This document shows positions 1 through 8,714 of a DNA stretch of 54,473 nucleotides, piece by piece. The first letter of the stretch is position 1; every line of letters starts with the position of its first letter. The notes beneath the pieces were generated by a model. The model did not search any database. It saw only the letters and a list, made by a program, of their open reading frames with translations, and had not been told where the DNA came from. Made by a program: the position numbers and the translations under genes. This DNA is from Acidobacteriota bacterium. Its GTDB lineage: Bacteria; Acidobacteriota; Vicinamibacteria; Vicinamibacterales; UBA2999. Location of the stretch: assembly GCA_016213695.1 (NCBI GenBank), contig JACQZV010000056.1, forward strand, positions 1 to 54,473, given 5' to 3'.

Positions 1-1440
1 CCGGAGAAGGCCGGGGTGGCGGTGGCCACGGAGGCGGGGTTGCGGACGGCGCTCGGCGCCGGCGCGGCGGCGGCCGTCGAACCGTGGCGCGACGTGCTCG
101 AGGGCCGCGAGCTGCTGGCCATGCGCCCGACTCCGGGGCAGGTCCGGGCGCGCCGCGAGATTCCCGAAATCGGCGTGACCGTCCTGACCCTGTCCAACGG
201 CGTGGAGGTCTGGCTCAAGCCGACCGATTTCCGCAACGACCAGGTGTCGTTTACCGCCTATTCGCGCGGCGGGACGTCGCTGGCCTCACCCGAGGCCTAT
301 CTCGACGCGTCGATCAGCGCGGCACTCGTGGCGATCTCGGGCGTGGGGGGATTCAGCCCGATCGATCTCGACAAGCTGCTCGCCGGCCGTATCGCGAGCG
401 CCTCCTCGTTTCTCTCGACCTACACGCACGGCATCTCCGGCGGCGGCACGCCCCGCGACCTGGAGGTCGCGCTGCAGCTCGTCTACCTCTACTTTACGGC
501 GCCCAATCGCGATCCGGAGGCGTTCGCGCTGCTCAAGCGGCGTCTCGACGCGAGTCTGGCGAACCAGGGAAAGAGTCCGGGGAGCGTGTTCGGTGACGAG
601 GTCCGGCGCCTGAACACGAGCGACCACTACTCGGTGCGGTCGATACATACGGAGGATGTGTCGCGGCTGAACGCCGACCGGATGATGGCCTACTACACCG
701 CGCGATTCCACAATGCGGCCGATTTCACGTTCTTCTTTGTCGGCGCGTTCACCGAGGCACAGGTGACGCCCCTGCTGACGACCTATCTGGGATCGCTGCC
801 GTCCACGGGCAAGGCGGAAGCGGAGCTGCGCGACCTCCACATGCAGTTCCCGGCCGCCGTGGAGCGCGAGACCGTGAACAAGGGCCAGGAGCCGCGCAGC
901 CAGACGGCGATCACGTTCTTCTCCGACACCGGCCTCGACGAGCTGGAGAGCCATCGTCTGCGCGCGGCCACGACCGTGCTGCAGATGCGCCTGCGGGACG
1001 TCCTGCGCGAAGAACTCGGCGGCACCTACTCGGTGGGCGTCGGCTACTCGGACACGGCGCCGCAGCCCGGCTACGGCACGACGAGCGTCCAGTTCGGCAG
1101 CTCGCCGGAGAACGCCGACAAGCTGGCGCGTGTGGTGATGGCCGAGCTCGAGACACTGCGTCGCGACGGGCCCTCCGAGGCGACCGTGCAGATCGTGAAG
1201 GAGACCGAGAAGCGCGAGCTCGAAACCGCGCTGCGGCAGAACGGCTACTGGCTCAATTCGCTGCAGGCGGCGCATCTGCTCGGGCGCGACCCGCGGCGCA
1301 TCCCGCAGCGCCTCGAGCGGACCGAGTCGCTGACCGTCGAGAACATTCACGCCGCGTTCCGGAAGTATTTCCCCGCCGACCGCTACACCGTGGTGACGTT
1401 GATGCCGGAGGCCGCCGCGCGCCCCGTCGCGGCGCGCTGA
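1..1440 (+). CDS. M16 (insulinase-like) zinc peptidase, C-terminal part, cut by window edge
   Basis: The reading frame is open from base 1, so the gene starts outside the window; about 479 residues are visible, ending at TGA 1438-1440. The visible part looks like the C-terminal half of a PqqL-type two-lobed M16 protease. It has a receptor-type M16_C region (SVRSIHTEDVSRLNADRM, then FTFFFVGAF) and a final lobe with the typical REELGGTYSVGVGYSD segment and a closing YTVVTLMPE strand. The zinc motif HxxEH belongs to the N-terminal lobe and is not in this window. These proteins are usually periplasmic or outer-membrane-associated and degrade peptides; any partner gene would be upstream. The stop is followed by short repeats (1451-1509). 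Family assignment is good; substrate unknown. Confidence 0.85.
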   Translation, partial: PEKAGVAVATEAGLRTALGAGAAAAVEPWRDVLEGRELLAMRPTPGQVRARREIPEIGVTVLTLSNGVEVWLKPTDFRNDQVSFTAYSRGGTSLASPEAYLDASISAALVAISGVGGFSPIDLDKLLAGRIASASSFLSTYTHGISGGGTPRDLEVALQLVYLYFTAPNRDPEAFALLKRRLDASLANQGKSPGSVFGDEVRRLNTSDHYSVRSIHTEDVSRLNADRMMAYYTARFHNAADFTFFFVGAFTEAQVTPLLTTYLGSLPSTGKAEAELRDLHMQFPAAVERETVNKGQEPRSQTAITFFSDTGLDELESHRLRAATTVLQMRLRDVLREELGGTYSVGVGYSDTAPQPGYGTTSVQFGSSPENADKLARVVMAELETLRRDGPSEATVQIVKETEKRELETALRQNGYWLNSLQAAHLLGRDPRRIPQRLERTESLTVENIHAAFRKYFPADRYTVVTLMPEAAARPVAAR

Positions 1441-1450
1441 TCCGCGCCGC

Positions 1451-1470
1451 GCTGAAGCCGGACACGACGT
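1451..1470. repeat. Half copy of a short palindromic (REP-like) element
   Basis: GCTGAAGCCGGACACGACGT lies just after the peptidase stop. It matches, with one mismatch, the right half of the palindromic element inside the kinase gene (about 33968-33986), where the text is GCTGAAGCCGGACACTACGT. Only the right arm AGCCGGAC and its tail are present here. Confidence 0.5.
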
Positions 1471-1477
1471 ACACGAC

Positions 1478-1509
1478 CACCTCCGTGCCTCTGTGTCTCC
1501 GGGGCTCGT
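1478..1509. repeat. Degenerate 8-bp tandem array
   Basis: The units CACCTCCG, TGCCTCTG and TGTCTCCG run with a strict 8-bp period, followed by a decayed fourth unit. Read on the minus strand the unit is GAG(A/G)CAC plus one variable base. The same octamer recurs at 24445-24468 and 46742-46773, each time in the 3' flank of a gene. Confidence 0.6.
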
Positions 1510-1586
1510 CTCGGTGAGCGGTCTTCCCCGAAGGACGCCGGCTGGCAATTGATATACTCGGGGTTTCGGAACCCATCCAAGGATCG

Positions 1587-3257
1587 ATGCAGTACATCTA
1601 CGCGATGAAAGGGCTCGGGAAGGTGCATCCTCCCGACACCGTCGTTCTCAAGGACATCTGGCTGTCGTTTCTCCCCGGCGCCAAGATCGGCGTCCTCGGC
1701 CTCAACGGCGCCGGCAAGAGCTCGCTGCTCCGGATCATGGCCGGCGAGGATCACGAGTTTATCGGCGAGGCGTTTCCCGCCGACGGCATTTCCGTCGGAT
1801 TCCTGCCGCAGGAACCGCGCCTCGACGCCGCCAAGGACGTGCTGGGGAACGTCTCGGAAGGCGTGGCCGAGACGAAAGCGCTGCTCGAGCGGTACGACGA
1901 GCTGAACATGAAGCTCGGCGAGGATCTGTCGCCCGAGGAGATGGACAAGGTCCTCCAGGAGCAGGGCCGGCTGCAGGACCGGATCGATGCGGTCAACGCC
2001 TGGGAAATCGACTCGCAGCTCGAGCTCGCGATGGACGCGCTTCGCTGTCCGCCGCCCGATGCCGACGTGACCACGCTGTCGGGCGGCGAGCGGCGGCGCG
2101 TGGCCCTCTGCCGGCTGCTCCTCAGATCGCCCGACCTGCTGCTGCTCGACGAGCCCACGAACCATCTCGATGCCGAGTCGGTCGCCTGGCTCGAGCGCTT
2201 CCTGAAGGACTACAAGGGCACCGTCGTCGCCGTGACCCACGATCGCTATTTTCTCGACAACGTGGCCGAATGGATCCTCGAACTGGACCGCGGCTCCGGC
2301 ATTCCGTGGAAGGGGAACTACTCGTCGTGGCTCGAGCAGAAGCAGGAGCGGCTCGTCCAGGAGGAGAAGACGGAGGGCAAGCGCCAGAAGACGCTGCAGC
2401 GCGAGCTCGAGTGGATTCGCATGTCGCCGCGCGCGCGCCAGGCCAAGGGGAAGGCGCGCCTCAACGCCTACGAACAGCTGCTGAATGAGGACACGGCGCA
2501 GAAGCTCGAGCAGGTTGAAATCTATATTCCGCCCGGCCCCCGGCTGGGCGACATGGTTGTCGAAGCCCGGGGCATCCGCAAGGCCTATGGCGACCTGCTG
2601 CTCGTCGACGATCTCGCCTTCACCCTGCCCCGCGGCGGCATCGTCGGCGTGATCGGCCCCAACGGCGCCGGCAAGACGACACTGTTCAGGATGATCACGG
2701 GACAGGAACGGCCGGACGCCGGGACGCTCAGGCTCGGGGAGACGGTGCAGATCGGCTACGTGGATCAGAGCCGGGACGCGCTCGATGCTACCAAGAACGT
2801 GTGGGAAGAGATTTCGGGCGGCATGGACGAACTGCTGATCGGCAAGCGGCCGGTGCCGTCACGCGCGTTTGTCTCGTGGTTCAACTTCAAGGGCGCCCAG
2901 CAGCAGCGCAAGGTCGGGACGCTGTCGGGCGGCGAACGCAACCGGCTGCACCTGGCCAAGCTGCTGCAGCGGGGCTCGAACCTGCTGCTGCTCGACGAAC
3001 CGACCAACGATCTTGACGTCGACACGCTGCGGGCGCTCGAAGAGGCGCTGCTCAACTACGCGGGCTGCGCCGTGGTGATCAGCCACGACCGCTGGTTTCT
3101 CGACCGCATCGCCACGCACATCCTGGCGTTCGAAGGCGACAGCGGCGTCGTCTGGTTTGAGGGGAACTATCAGGACTACGAAGCCGACCGGAAGCGCCGG
3201 CTCGGCGCCGAGGCGGATCGCCCGCATCGGATCACTTACCGCCGCTTGACGCGGTGA
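1587..3257 (+). CDS. ettA: Energy-dependent translational throttle protein EttA (ABC-F ATPase)
   Basis: The 556-aa protein has two ABC nucleotide-binding domains and no membrane segments. The first has Walker A GLNGAGKS (residues 38-45), signature LSGGE (164-168) and Walker B LLLLDEP (184-190). The second has GPNGAGKT (357-364), LSGGE (446-450) and LLLLDEP (466-472). The charged linker at about 240-310 corresponds to the P-site tRNA-interaction motif, and the arm region lies at about 95-140. Length and the MQYIYAM start match EttA. The family binds the ribosomal E site and gates entry into elongation according to ADP/ATP. An AAGGA lies just before the ATG. The stop overlaps the Shine-Dalgarno of the next gene, so the two are probably co-transcribed. 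Confidence 0.95.
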   Translation: MQYIYAMKGLGKVHPPDTVVLKDIWLSFLPGAKIGVLGLNGAGKSSLLRIMAGEDHEFIGEAFPADGISVGFLPQEPRLDAAKDVLGNVSEGVAETKALLERYDELNMKLGEDLSPEEMDKVLQEQGRLQDRIDAVNAWEIDSQLELAMDALRCPPPDADVTTLSGGERRRVALCRLLLRSPDLLLLDEPTNHLDAESVAWLERFLKDYKGTVVAVTHDRYFLDNVAEWILELDRGSGIPWKGNYSSWLEQKQERLVQEEKTEGKRQKTLQRELEWIRMSPRARQAKGKARLNAYEQLLNEDTAQKLEQVEIYIPPGPRLGDMVVEARGIRKAYGDLLLVDDLAFTLPRGGIVGVIGPNGAGKTTLFRMITGQERPDAGTLRLGETVQIGYVDQSRDALDATKNVWEEISGGMDELLIGKRPVPSRAFVSWFNFKGAQQQRKVGTLSGGERNRLHLAKLLQRGSNLLLLDEPTNDLDVDTLRALEEALLNYAGCAVVISHDRWFLDRIATHILAFEGDSGVVWFEGNYQDYEADRKRRLGAEADRPHRITYRRLTR

Positions 3258-3268
3258 AGGAGGACGCC

Positions 3269-3787
3269 ATGACTGCCGATCACGCGAAAGCCGCCGCGGA
3301 CCTGATTGCCACGATGTGGGAGGGCGAGCAGCGCGCCACCTGCCAGGTGCTCGCCGCCGTGAAGGACGACACTCGGAACTACAAGCCGGACCCGAAGTCG
3401 CGGACGGCCTGGGAGCTGGCGACCCATCTGGCCACCGCGGATATCTGGTTCATCGACAGCATCATCAAGGGCGCGTTCGAATACGACGAAGCCGCGGCAA
3501 AGCGGGCCGAAGGCCAGTTCAGAAACGTCAACGACGTGGTGGAGTTCTACAAGAAGACGTTTCCCGAAAAGATCAAAGCGCTGCGCGCCATGCCGGCCGA
3601 CAAGATGGGCGAGGTGCTGGATTTCTTCGGCATGGTGAAGATGCCGCGGGCCAATTTCGTGGCCATGGCGAACAACCACAGCATCCACCATCGCGGCCAG
3701 CTTGCGGCCTATCTCCGGGCGCTCGGGTCGAAGGTGCCGAACATCTACGGACCGAGCGCGGACGCTGAGCAGCCCCAGTCCGCTTGA
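3269..3787 (+). CDS. DinB/YfiT-like four-helix metal-binding protein
   Basis: A 172-aa soluble helical protein of the DinB superfamily. Candidate metal ligands are the histidine in WELATHLATAD and the pair in NNHSIHHRGQL, the usual three-histidine pattern. Some family members are bacillithiol or mycothiol transferases, or maleylpyruvate isomerases; nothing here decides the substrate. I chose the ATG at 3269 over the GTG at 3254 because AAGGAGG (3257-3263) stands 5 bases in front of it. The Shine-Dalgarno overlaps the ettA stop. The TGA at 3785-3787 overlaps the TTG start of the next gene. Confidence 0.85.
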   Translation: MTADHAKAAADLIATMWEGEQRATCQVLAAVKDDTRNYKPDPKSRTAWELATHLATADIWFIDSIIKGAFEYDEAAAKRAEGQFRNVNDVVEFYKKTFPEKIKALRAMPADKMGEVLDFFGMVKMPRANFVAMANNHSIHHRGQLAAYLRALGSKVPNIYGPSADAEQPQSA

Positions 3788-5586
3788 CGTCCTTTCCGGA
3801 TCTGCGCGCGTTTCTCGAACGCCTCCGCCGCGACACCGACCTGGTCACGGTGGAGGCGCCCGTCGACCCGCACCTCGAGGTAGCCGAAATCCACCGCCGG
3901 GTGATTGCGGCCGGCGGCCCCGCGCTGCTGTTCACCCGCGTCGCCGGTTCCGACTTCCGCCTCGCCACCAACCTCTTCGGCACCGCGCGCCGCGCGGAGC
4001 TGGCCTTCGGCGAGCGGCCGATGCGGCTCGTCCGCCGCCTCGTCGAGCTGGCCGAGACGCTCCTGCCGCCCACGGCGGCGGGGCTCTGGAACGCGCGCGA
4101 CGTCGGTCTCGAGCTGCTCAAGGTCGGCACGCGGCGCGTGGCGACGGCGCCCGTGCTCGAGCACGTGACGTCCGACGTGCGGCTCGACCGGCTGCCGGTG
4201 CTGACCTGCTGGCCCGACGACGGCGGGCCGTTCATCACGCTGCCGCTCGTCTACACGACGCATCCGGACCGGCGAGGCCACAACCTCGGCATGTATCGCA
4301 TGCAGGTGCACGGGCCGCGGACGGCCGGGATGCACTGGCAGATCGGCAAGGGAGGCGGTTTCCATTACGCGGCCGCCGAGGCACGCGGGCAGGGCCTGCC
4401 GGCGACCGTATTTCTTGGCGGCCCCCCGGCGCTCGTGCTCTCGGCGGTGGCGCCGCTGCCCGAGAACGTGCCGGAGCTGCTGCTCGCCTCGCTCATCGCG
4501 GGGGAGCGCCTGCCACAGGTGCACGGGCACGGCCCCCATCCCCTGCTCGCCGCCGCCGAGTTTGCGCTCATCGGCGACGTCCCGCCGCGGACGCGGCGGC
4601 CCGAGGGGCCCTTTGGCGATCACTACGGCTACTATTCGCTGCGGCACGACTATCCGGTATTCGAGGCGCGCCGGCTCGCGCACCGCGCCGACGCCATCTT
4701 CCCGGCGACTGTCGTCGGCAAGCCGCGCCAGGAGGACTTCTTCATCGGCGACCTCCTGCAGGAACTGCTGTCGCCGCTGTTCCCGCTCGTCATGCCGGCC
4801 GTGGAGCGGCTCTGGTCGTACGGCGAGACCGGCTACCATTCGCTCGCCGCGGCCATCGTCCGGCAGCGCTACCCGCGCGAGGCGATGGCCAGCGCGTTCC
4901 GCATCCTCGGGGAAGGACAGCTCTCGCTGACCAAATTCCTCCTGGTGACCGACCGCCACGTCGACCTGCACGATTTCAAGGCGACGCTCGAACACGTCCT
5001 CGCGCGCACCAATCCGGAGACCGACCTCTATGTCCTGTCGAACCTGTCGATGGACACGCTCGACTACACGGGCCCTGCCGTGAACGAAGGTTCCAAGGGG
5101 GTGTGGCTGGGCCTCGGCGATCCGGTGCGCGAGCTGCCGCGGCAGTTCAGCGACGCGGCGCTCCCTGCGGGCGTGTCCGACGTGCGGGTGTTCTGTGGGG
5201 GATGCCTCGTCGTGGGCGCGCCCGCCTATGCGGTCGAACCGGGAGCGGCTGCGCGACTGGCGGCCGCGCCGGCGTTTGCGGACTGGCCGCTCATCGTCAT
5301 CACTGACGAGCCCCGGCGTGCGGCGGCCAGTCCGATGAACTTCCTGTGGACGACCTTTACACGGTTCGAGCCGGCAGCGGACATCCACGCCGCCGACCGG
5401 CGCATCGTCCGCAATCACATTGCGTATCGCGGACCGGTGGCGATCGACGCGCGCCTGAAGCCGGGTTTCCCCGCCGAGCTGACCTGCCGCGACGACATCG
5501 CGCAGCTCGTGACGCGGCGATGGACCGAGTACTTCCCATCCGGGAAAGTGGAGATGGGCGACGCGGAGCGGGCGCATCTGGACTGA
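3784..5586 (+). CDS. UbiD-family prenylated-FMN-dependent decarboxylase
   Basis: The 600-aa protein carries the family's landmarks: the substrate/cofactor loop NLGMYRMQVHG near residues 167-177, the acidic motif EGPFGDHYGYYS near 276-287, and PRQEDFFIG near 313-321. UbiD enzymes use prenylated FMN made by UbiX to decarboxylate aromatic or unsaturated acids. The length, about 100 residues longer than E. coli UbiD, recalls the decarboxylases assigned to quinone synthesis in bacteria that make menaquinone, so a menaquinone role is possible but not proven. No ubiX is in the window. The likely start is TTG 3784, in a TTGA overlap with the stop of the DinB-like gene; no ATG lies near. Confidence 0.88.
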   Translation: MTSFPDLRAFLERLRRDTDLVTVEAPVDPHLEVAEIHRRVIAAGGPALLFTRVAGSDFRLATNLFGTARRAELAFGERPMRLVRRLVELAETLLPPTAAGLWNARDVGLELLKVGTRRVATAPVLEHVTSDVRLDRLPVLTCWPDDGGPFITLPLVYTTHPDRRGHNLGMYRMQVHGPRTAGMHWQIGKGGGFHYAAAEARGQGLPATVFLGGPPALVLSAVAPLPENVPELLLASLIAGERLPQVHGHGPHPLLAAAEFALIGDVPPRTRRPEGPFGDHYGYYSLRHDYPVFEARRLAHRADAIFPATVVGKPRQEDFFIGDLLQELLSPLFPLVMPAVERLWSYGETGYHSLAAAIVRQRYPREAMASAFRILGEGQLSLTKFLLVTDRHVDLHDFKATLEHVLARTNPETDLYVLSNLSMDTLDYTGPAVNEGSKGVWLGLGDPVRELPRQFSDAALPAGVSDVRVFCGGCLVVGAPAYAVEPGAAARLAAAPAFADWPLIVITDEPRRAAASPMNFLWTTFTRFEPAADIHAADRRIVRNHIAYRGPVAIDARLKPGFPAELTCRDDIAQLVTRRWTEYFPSGKVEMGDAERAHLD

Positions 5587-5590
5587 CCGG

Positions 5591-5621
5591 TTATCGTATA
5601 AACATATGATATATTACGTAC
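5591..5621 (+). promoter_or_regulatory. AT-rich promoter/operator of the antitoxin-PIN pair
   Basis: An AT-rich island in an otherwise GC-rich region. TATGAT (5605-5610) and TATATT (5610-5615) are both 5/6 matches to a -10 box. The second would put the transcription start on or next to the ATG at 5622. No good -35 is visible. CGTA (5596-5599) and TACG (5616-5619) form the outer arms of an imperfect inverted repeat, a plausible antitoxin operator. No Shine-Dalgarno precedes the ATG. Confidence 0.5.
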
Positions 5622-5933
5622 ATGCCTAAGAGTGCGATTTCCGTGACGCTGGAAGCCGGGAACCTCACCTGGCTGAGAGCGCGGGCGCGCGCCGGGGGCG
5701 CGCGGAGCGTCAGCGACGTGCTCGATCGGCTCGTCACGAGTGCGCGGACGCTCGGCGCGGCCGGCGAGGCCCGATCCGTCGTCGGCACGATTGACGTCGA
5801 TTCGTCCGATCCCTTGCTCTTGAAGGCGGACGACGCGGTGCGCGCGTTGTTCGGGGAGTCGCTCGGCCGGCCGTTTCCCGTGAAGGAGCAGCGGACCGCG
5901 TACGGCGGACGCCCGCGGAAGCGGCGTGGCTGA
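5622..5933 (+). CDS. Putative antitoxin of a PIN-type toxin-antitoxin pair
   Basis: A 103-aa protein. Its N-terminal half (AISVTLEAGNLTWLRARA, then SVSDVLDRLV) looks like a ribbon-helix-helix or VapB-type DNA-binding domain. The C-terminal half, ending in basic PRKRRG, would be the toxin-wrapping tail. The gene overlaps the PIN-domain gene downstream by 8 bases, the usual antitoxin-first order, and is preceded by an AT-rich operator-like stretch. It carries no enzyme motif. The call rests mainly on gene order, size and the N-terminal pattern. Such proteins normally repress their own promoter together with the toxin. Confidence 0.65.
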   Translation: MPKSAISVTLEAGNLTWLRARARAGGARSVSDVLDRLVTSARTLGAAGEARSVVGTIDVDSSDPLLLKADDAVRALFGESLGRPFPVKEQRTAYGGRPRKRRG

Positions 5934-6333
5934 TCTCGCGGCGGCCGTAATCGACACGCACCCGCTGATCTATCACGCCAATGGCGGCCGCGGTCTGAGC
6001 CGGCGGGCGGCGGCGCTGTTCGAGCGGTGCGAGCGGCAGGACGTGGTGCTCTACGTGCCCGCGGCGGTGATCTGGGAGTGCACACTGCTGGCGCGCGTCG
6101 CGCGCGTCAACCTGCGGCGGACGGCGCGCGCGTTCTTCGACGACTTGTTCAGCAATCCCGCGTATCACCCGCTCGACCTGACACCGGAGCAGATCTTCGT
6201 GGCCGACGGGCTTCGCTTCACGCGCGATCCGTTCGACGCGCTCGTCTGCGCGGCCGCGCGGGCGCTGGAACTGCCGCTTGTCACGCGCGACGGCGCGATT
6301 CAGGCGTCGGGAGTTGTCACGGTCGTATGGTAG
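5926..6333 (+). CDS. PIN-domain ribonuclease toxin (VapC-like)
   Basis: A 135-aa PIN domain. The acidic residues expected to bind Mg2+ are present: D in AAVIDTHPLIYH (near residue 10), E in VIWECTLL (near 47), D in RDPFDALVCAAA and D in LPLVTRDGAI. The family cleaves tRNA or rRNA. The start is GTG 5926, overlapping the antitoxin end by 8 bases, so translation is probably coupled. The gene ends 33 bases before the convergent apaG. Confidence 0.82.
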   Translation: MADLAAAVIDTHPLIYHANGGRGLSRRAAALFERCERQDVVLYVPAAVIWECTLLARVARVNLRRTARAFFDDLFSNPAYHPLDLTPEQIFVADGLRFTRDPFDALVCAAARALELPLVTRDGAIQASGVVTVVW

Positions 6334-6345
6334 GCGCCCGGGCGC
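6334..6345. terminator. Short GC palindrome between convergent genes
   Basis: GCGCCCGGGCGC is a perfect 12-bp palindrome immediately after the PIN-gene stop and before the apaG stop on the other strand. It could act as a weak bidirectional terminator, but the stem has almost no loop and no T-tract follows. Confidence 0.3.
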
Positions 6346-6366
6346 GGGCGTTGGGCGACGGGCGGG

Positions 6367-6750
6367 CTAGTGCAGCGCGTACGGCGCCGCGAGCGTAAAC
6401 GGCGCGATCCGGGCCTCGAACGTCTCGCCGTCGGCCGTCAGCATCTGGTAATTGCCATGCATCGACCCGACGGCCGTTTTCAGCGGACAATAGCTGGTGT
6501 ACTCGAACGACCCGCCCGGTGGAAGTACGGGCTGCTCGCCGACGACGCCCGGACCCTTGACGCGCTCGACCTCACCGTCGGCACTTGTGATGATCCATTC
6601 GCGCGAGACGAGCTGGGCCGTGTCTTCACCGATGTTCGAGATGTTGATGTGGTAGGCGAACAGGTAATGACCGTCCCGGGGGGAGCTTTGTTCGGGCACG
6701 TAGGTGCTCGTGACCTGAATACGAATGCCGCGCGTGGTCGTATCGCTCAT
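6367..6750 (-). CDS. apaG: ApaG family protein
   Basis: A 127-aa protein with the compact ApaG/DUF525 beta-sandwich. The family hallmarks are YLFAYHINISNIG, LVSREWIITSADG, GPGVVGEQPVLPPGGSFEY and GSMHGNYQM. Proteins of this fold are linked to CorD/ApaG functions (Co2+/Mg2+ tolerance) and resemble the substrate-recognition domain of Fbxo3; the biochemical role is unsettled. The ATG at 6750 is preferred; an in-frame TTG at 6774 would add eight residues. It is transcribed divergently from the ABC transporter gene. Confidence 0.93.
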   Translation of the reverse strand: MSDTTTRGIRIQVTSTYVPEQSSPRDGHYLFAYHINISNIGEDTAQLVSREWIITSADGEVERVKGPGVVGEQPVLPPGGSFEYTSYCPLKTAVGSMHGNYQMLTADGETFEARIAPFTLAAPYALH

Positions 6751-6857
6751 GCTGGTTCGTGGTGGGTGGACCAACTGATTGTATGGCGAACCTGAACTTT
6801 CGGGTGATGCCCAGAGGCGAGCGCGTGAGCGGCAATACCGTGCGAGCCGCTCAGGCG

Positions 6858-8702
6858 ATGGAGTCCAACCCGAAGAAGAAGCCGTCGCTGTCGGCCGCGT
6901 GGCGCGAGTCGCGCGAGCTCGTCTGGGCGCACCGGCGCCGGCTGGGGCTCGGGCTGGCGTTGATGCTGACCGGCCGCCTGGCCGGGCTGGTGCTGCCCGC
7001 CTCCTCGAAGTTCCTGATCGACGAGGTCATCGGCAAGAACCGCACCGATCTGCTGCTGCCGATTGCCCTGGCCGCCGGCGCGGCCACCCTCGTGCAGGCG
7101 GTCACGGCGTTTGCGCTGTCCCAGATTCTCGGGGTCGCCGCCCAGCGGGCGATCACGGAGATGCGCAAGCGCGTGCAGGCGCGCGTCATGCGCCTGCCGG
7201 TCCGCTATTTCGACTCCACGCAGACGGGCGTGCTCGTCTCGCGCATCATGACCGACGCCGAAGGGGTGCGGAATCTGGTCGGCACCGGGCTCGTCCAGCT
7301 CGTCGGCGGGCTGGTGACCGCCGTGATGGGCATGGGCGTGCTGTTCTGGCTCAACTGGCGCCTGACGACGGTGACGCTGCTCGTGCTGGGGGCGTTCGGA
7401 GGCGGCATGGCGTACGCGTTCCGGACGTTGCGGCCGCTGTTCCGCGAGCGCGGCAAGATCAACGCCGACGTCACCGGACGCCTGACCGAGGCGATCGGCG
7501 GCATCCGCATCGTGAAGTCGTACACCGCGGAGCGGCGCGAGGCGATTGTCTTTGCCCGCGGCGCGCACCGGCTCTTCCGGAACGTGGCGACGGCGATGAC
7601 GGGCGTGTCGGCCGCCACGGCCGGCAGTACGGTCGTGGTCGGCATCATCGGCGTGCTCATGATCTGGCTCGGCGGACGCGCGATCATCGCGGGCGAGATG
7701 ACGCTGGGCGATCTCATCATGTACATCTTCTTCATCGGGCTCGTGGCCGCCCCGCTCGTGTCGATTGCGTCAATCGGCACGCAGATCACGGAGGCCTTTG
7801 CCGGTCTCGACCGCATCCGCGAGATCCTCGACATGCCCACCGAGGTCGATGAGGACGCCCGCCGGCAGCCGCTCGGCCGGATCCGCGGCGCCCTGAGCTT
7901 CGAGGACGTCTGGTTCGAGTACGCCGCCGGCCAGCCGGTGCTGCGCGGCGTGTCGTTTCAGGCGGCGCCGGGCACGACGACGGCGCTTGTCGGGTCGAGC
8001 GGGTCGGGGAAGAGCACGCTCATCAGCCTCGTCATGGCGTTCAACCGTCCGGCCAGCGGGCGCGTCCTCGTTGACGGCCGCGACCTTGCGGATCTGCGGC
8101 TGCGCGACTACCGCGAGCAGCTCGCGTCCGTGCTGCAGGACAACTTCCTGTTCGACGGGACGATTGCGGACAACGTCGGCTACGCAAGGCCGGGGTCGAC
8201 GCTGGACGAGATCACGGAGGCGTGCCGCATCGCGCACTGCGACGAGTTCATCACCCGGTTTCCCGACGGCTACCAGACGGTGGTGGGCGAGCGGGGCATC
8301 AGGCTGTCGGGCGGCCAGCGGCAGCGCGTGTCGATCGCGCGCGCGATTCTCGCCAATCCACGCGTCCTCATTCTGGATGAGGCGACCTCGAGCCTCGACA
8401 GCGAGAGCGAGCAGATGATCCAGGACGGCCTGCGTCGCCTCCGGTCCGGCCGCACCACGTTTGTCATCGCGCACCGCCTGTCCACGATCCGCAGCGCCGA
8501 CCAGATTCTCGTGCTCGAGGCGGGCGAGATCGTCGAGCGCGGCACGCACGCCGAGCTGCTCGCGCTCAACGGCCGCTACCGGCAGCTGTACGACAAGCAG
8601 TACCGGTTCGAGGCCGATCGCTTCATCAACCCGGGCGAGGACTTCACGCCCGAGCCGGAGAAGCCGGCGATGCCGCCGCCCCGCGTGCGCACGGCGCTCT
8701 GA
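6858..8702 (+). CDS. ABC exporter half-transporter, MsbA/lipid-A-exporter-like
   Basis: About 614 aa from the ATG at 6858. An N-terminal six-helix ABC transmembrane domain is followed by one ATPase domain with Walker A GSSGSGKST, Q-loop SVLQDNFLFDGT, signature LSGGQRQRVSIARAI, Walker B VLILDEATSSLD and the H-loop in VIAHRLST. As a half-transporter it should homodimerise and export a lipid or hydrophobic compound across the inner membrane; the substrate cannot be told. An in-frame ATG at 6783 would add 25 residues but would leave only about 30 bases to the divergent apaG start, so 6858 is preferred. The threonine dehydrogenase gene follows after 12 bases. Confidence 0.9.
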   Translation: MESNPKKKPSLSAAWRESRELVWAHRRRLGLGLALMLTGRLAGLVLPASSKFLIDEVIGKNRTDLLLPIALAAGAATLVQAVTAFALSQILGVAAQRAITEMRKRVQARVMRLPVRYFDSTQTGVLVSRIMTDAEGVRNLVGTGLVQLVGGLVTAVMGMGVLFWLNWRLTTVTLLVLGAFGGGMAYAFRTLRPLFRERGKINADVTGRLTEAIGGIRIVKSYTAERREAIVFARGAHRLFRNVATAMTGVSAATAGSTVVVGIIGVLMIWLGGRAIIAGEMTLGDLIMYIFFIGLVAAPLVSIASIGTQITEAFAGLDRIREILDMPTEVDEDARRQPLGRIRGALSFEDVWFEYAAGQPVLRGVSFQAAPGTTTALVGSSGSGKSTLISLVMAFNRPASGRVLVDGRDLADLRLRDYREQLASVLQDNFLFDGTIADNVGYARPGSTLDEITEACRIAHCDEFITRFPDGYQTVVGERGIRLSGGQRQRVSIARAILANPRVLILDEATSSLDSESEQMIQDGLRRLRSGRTTFVIAHRLSTIRSADQILVLEAGEIVERGTHAELLALNGRYRQLYDKQYRFEADRFINPGEDFTPEPEKPAMPPPRVRTAL

Positions 8703-8714
8703 CGGCAGACGGCC

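Noticed and set aside
3702-5306. Arginine/alanine-rich 534-aa frame overlapping the UbiD gene
   Set aside because: It is a shifted reading of the UbiD coding sequence, with low-complexity composition and no domain.
6783-6857. Upstream ATG start for the ABC transporter
   Set aside because: It would leave about 30 bases between two divergent start codons and no room for promoters. Not excluded, but 6858 is preferred.
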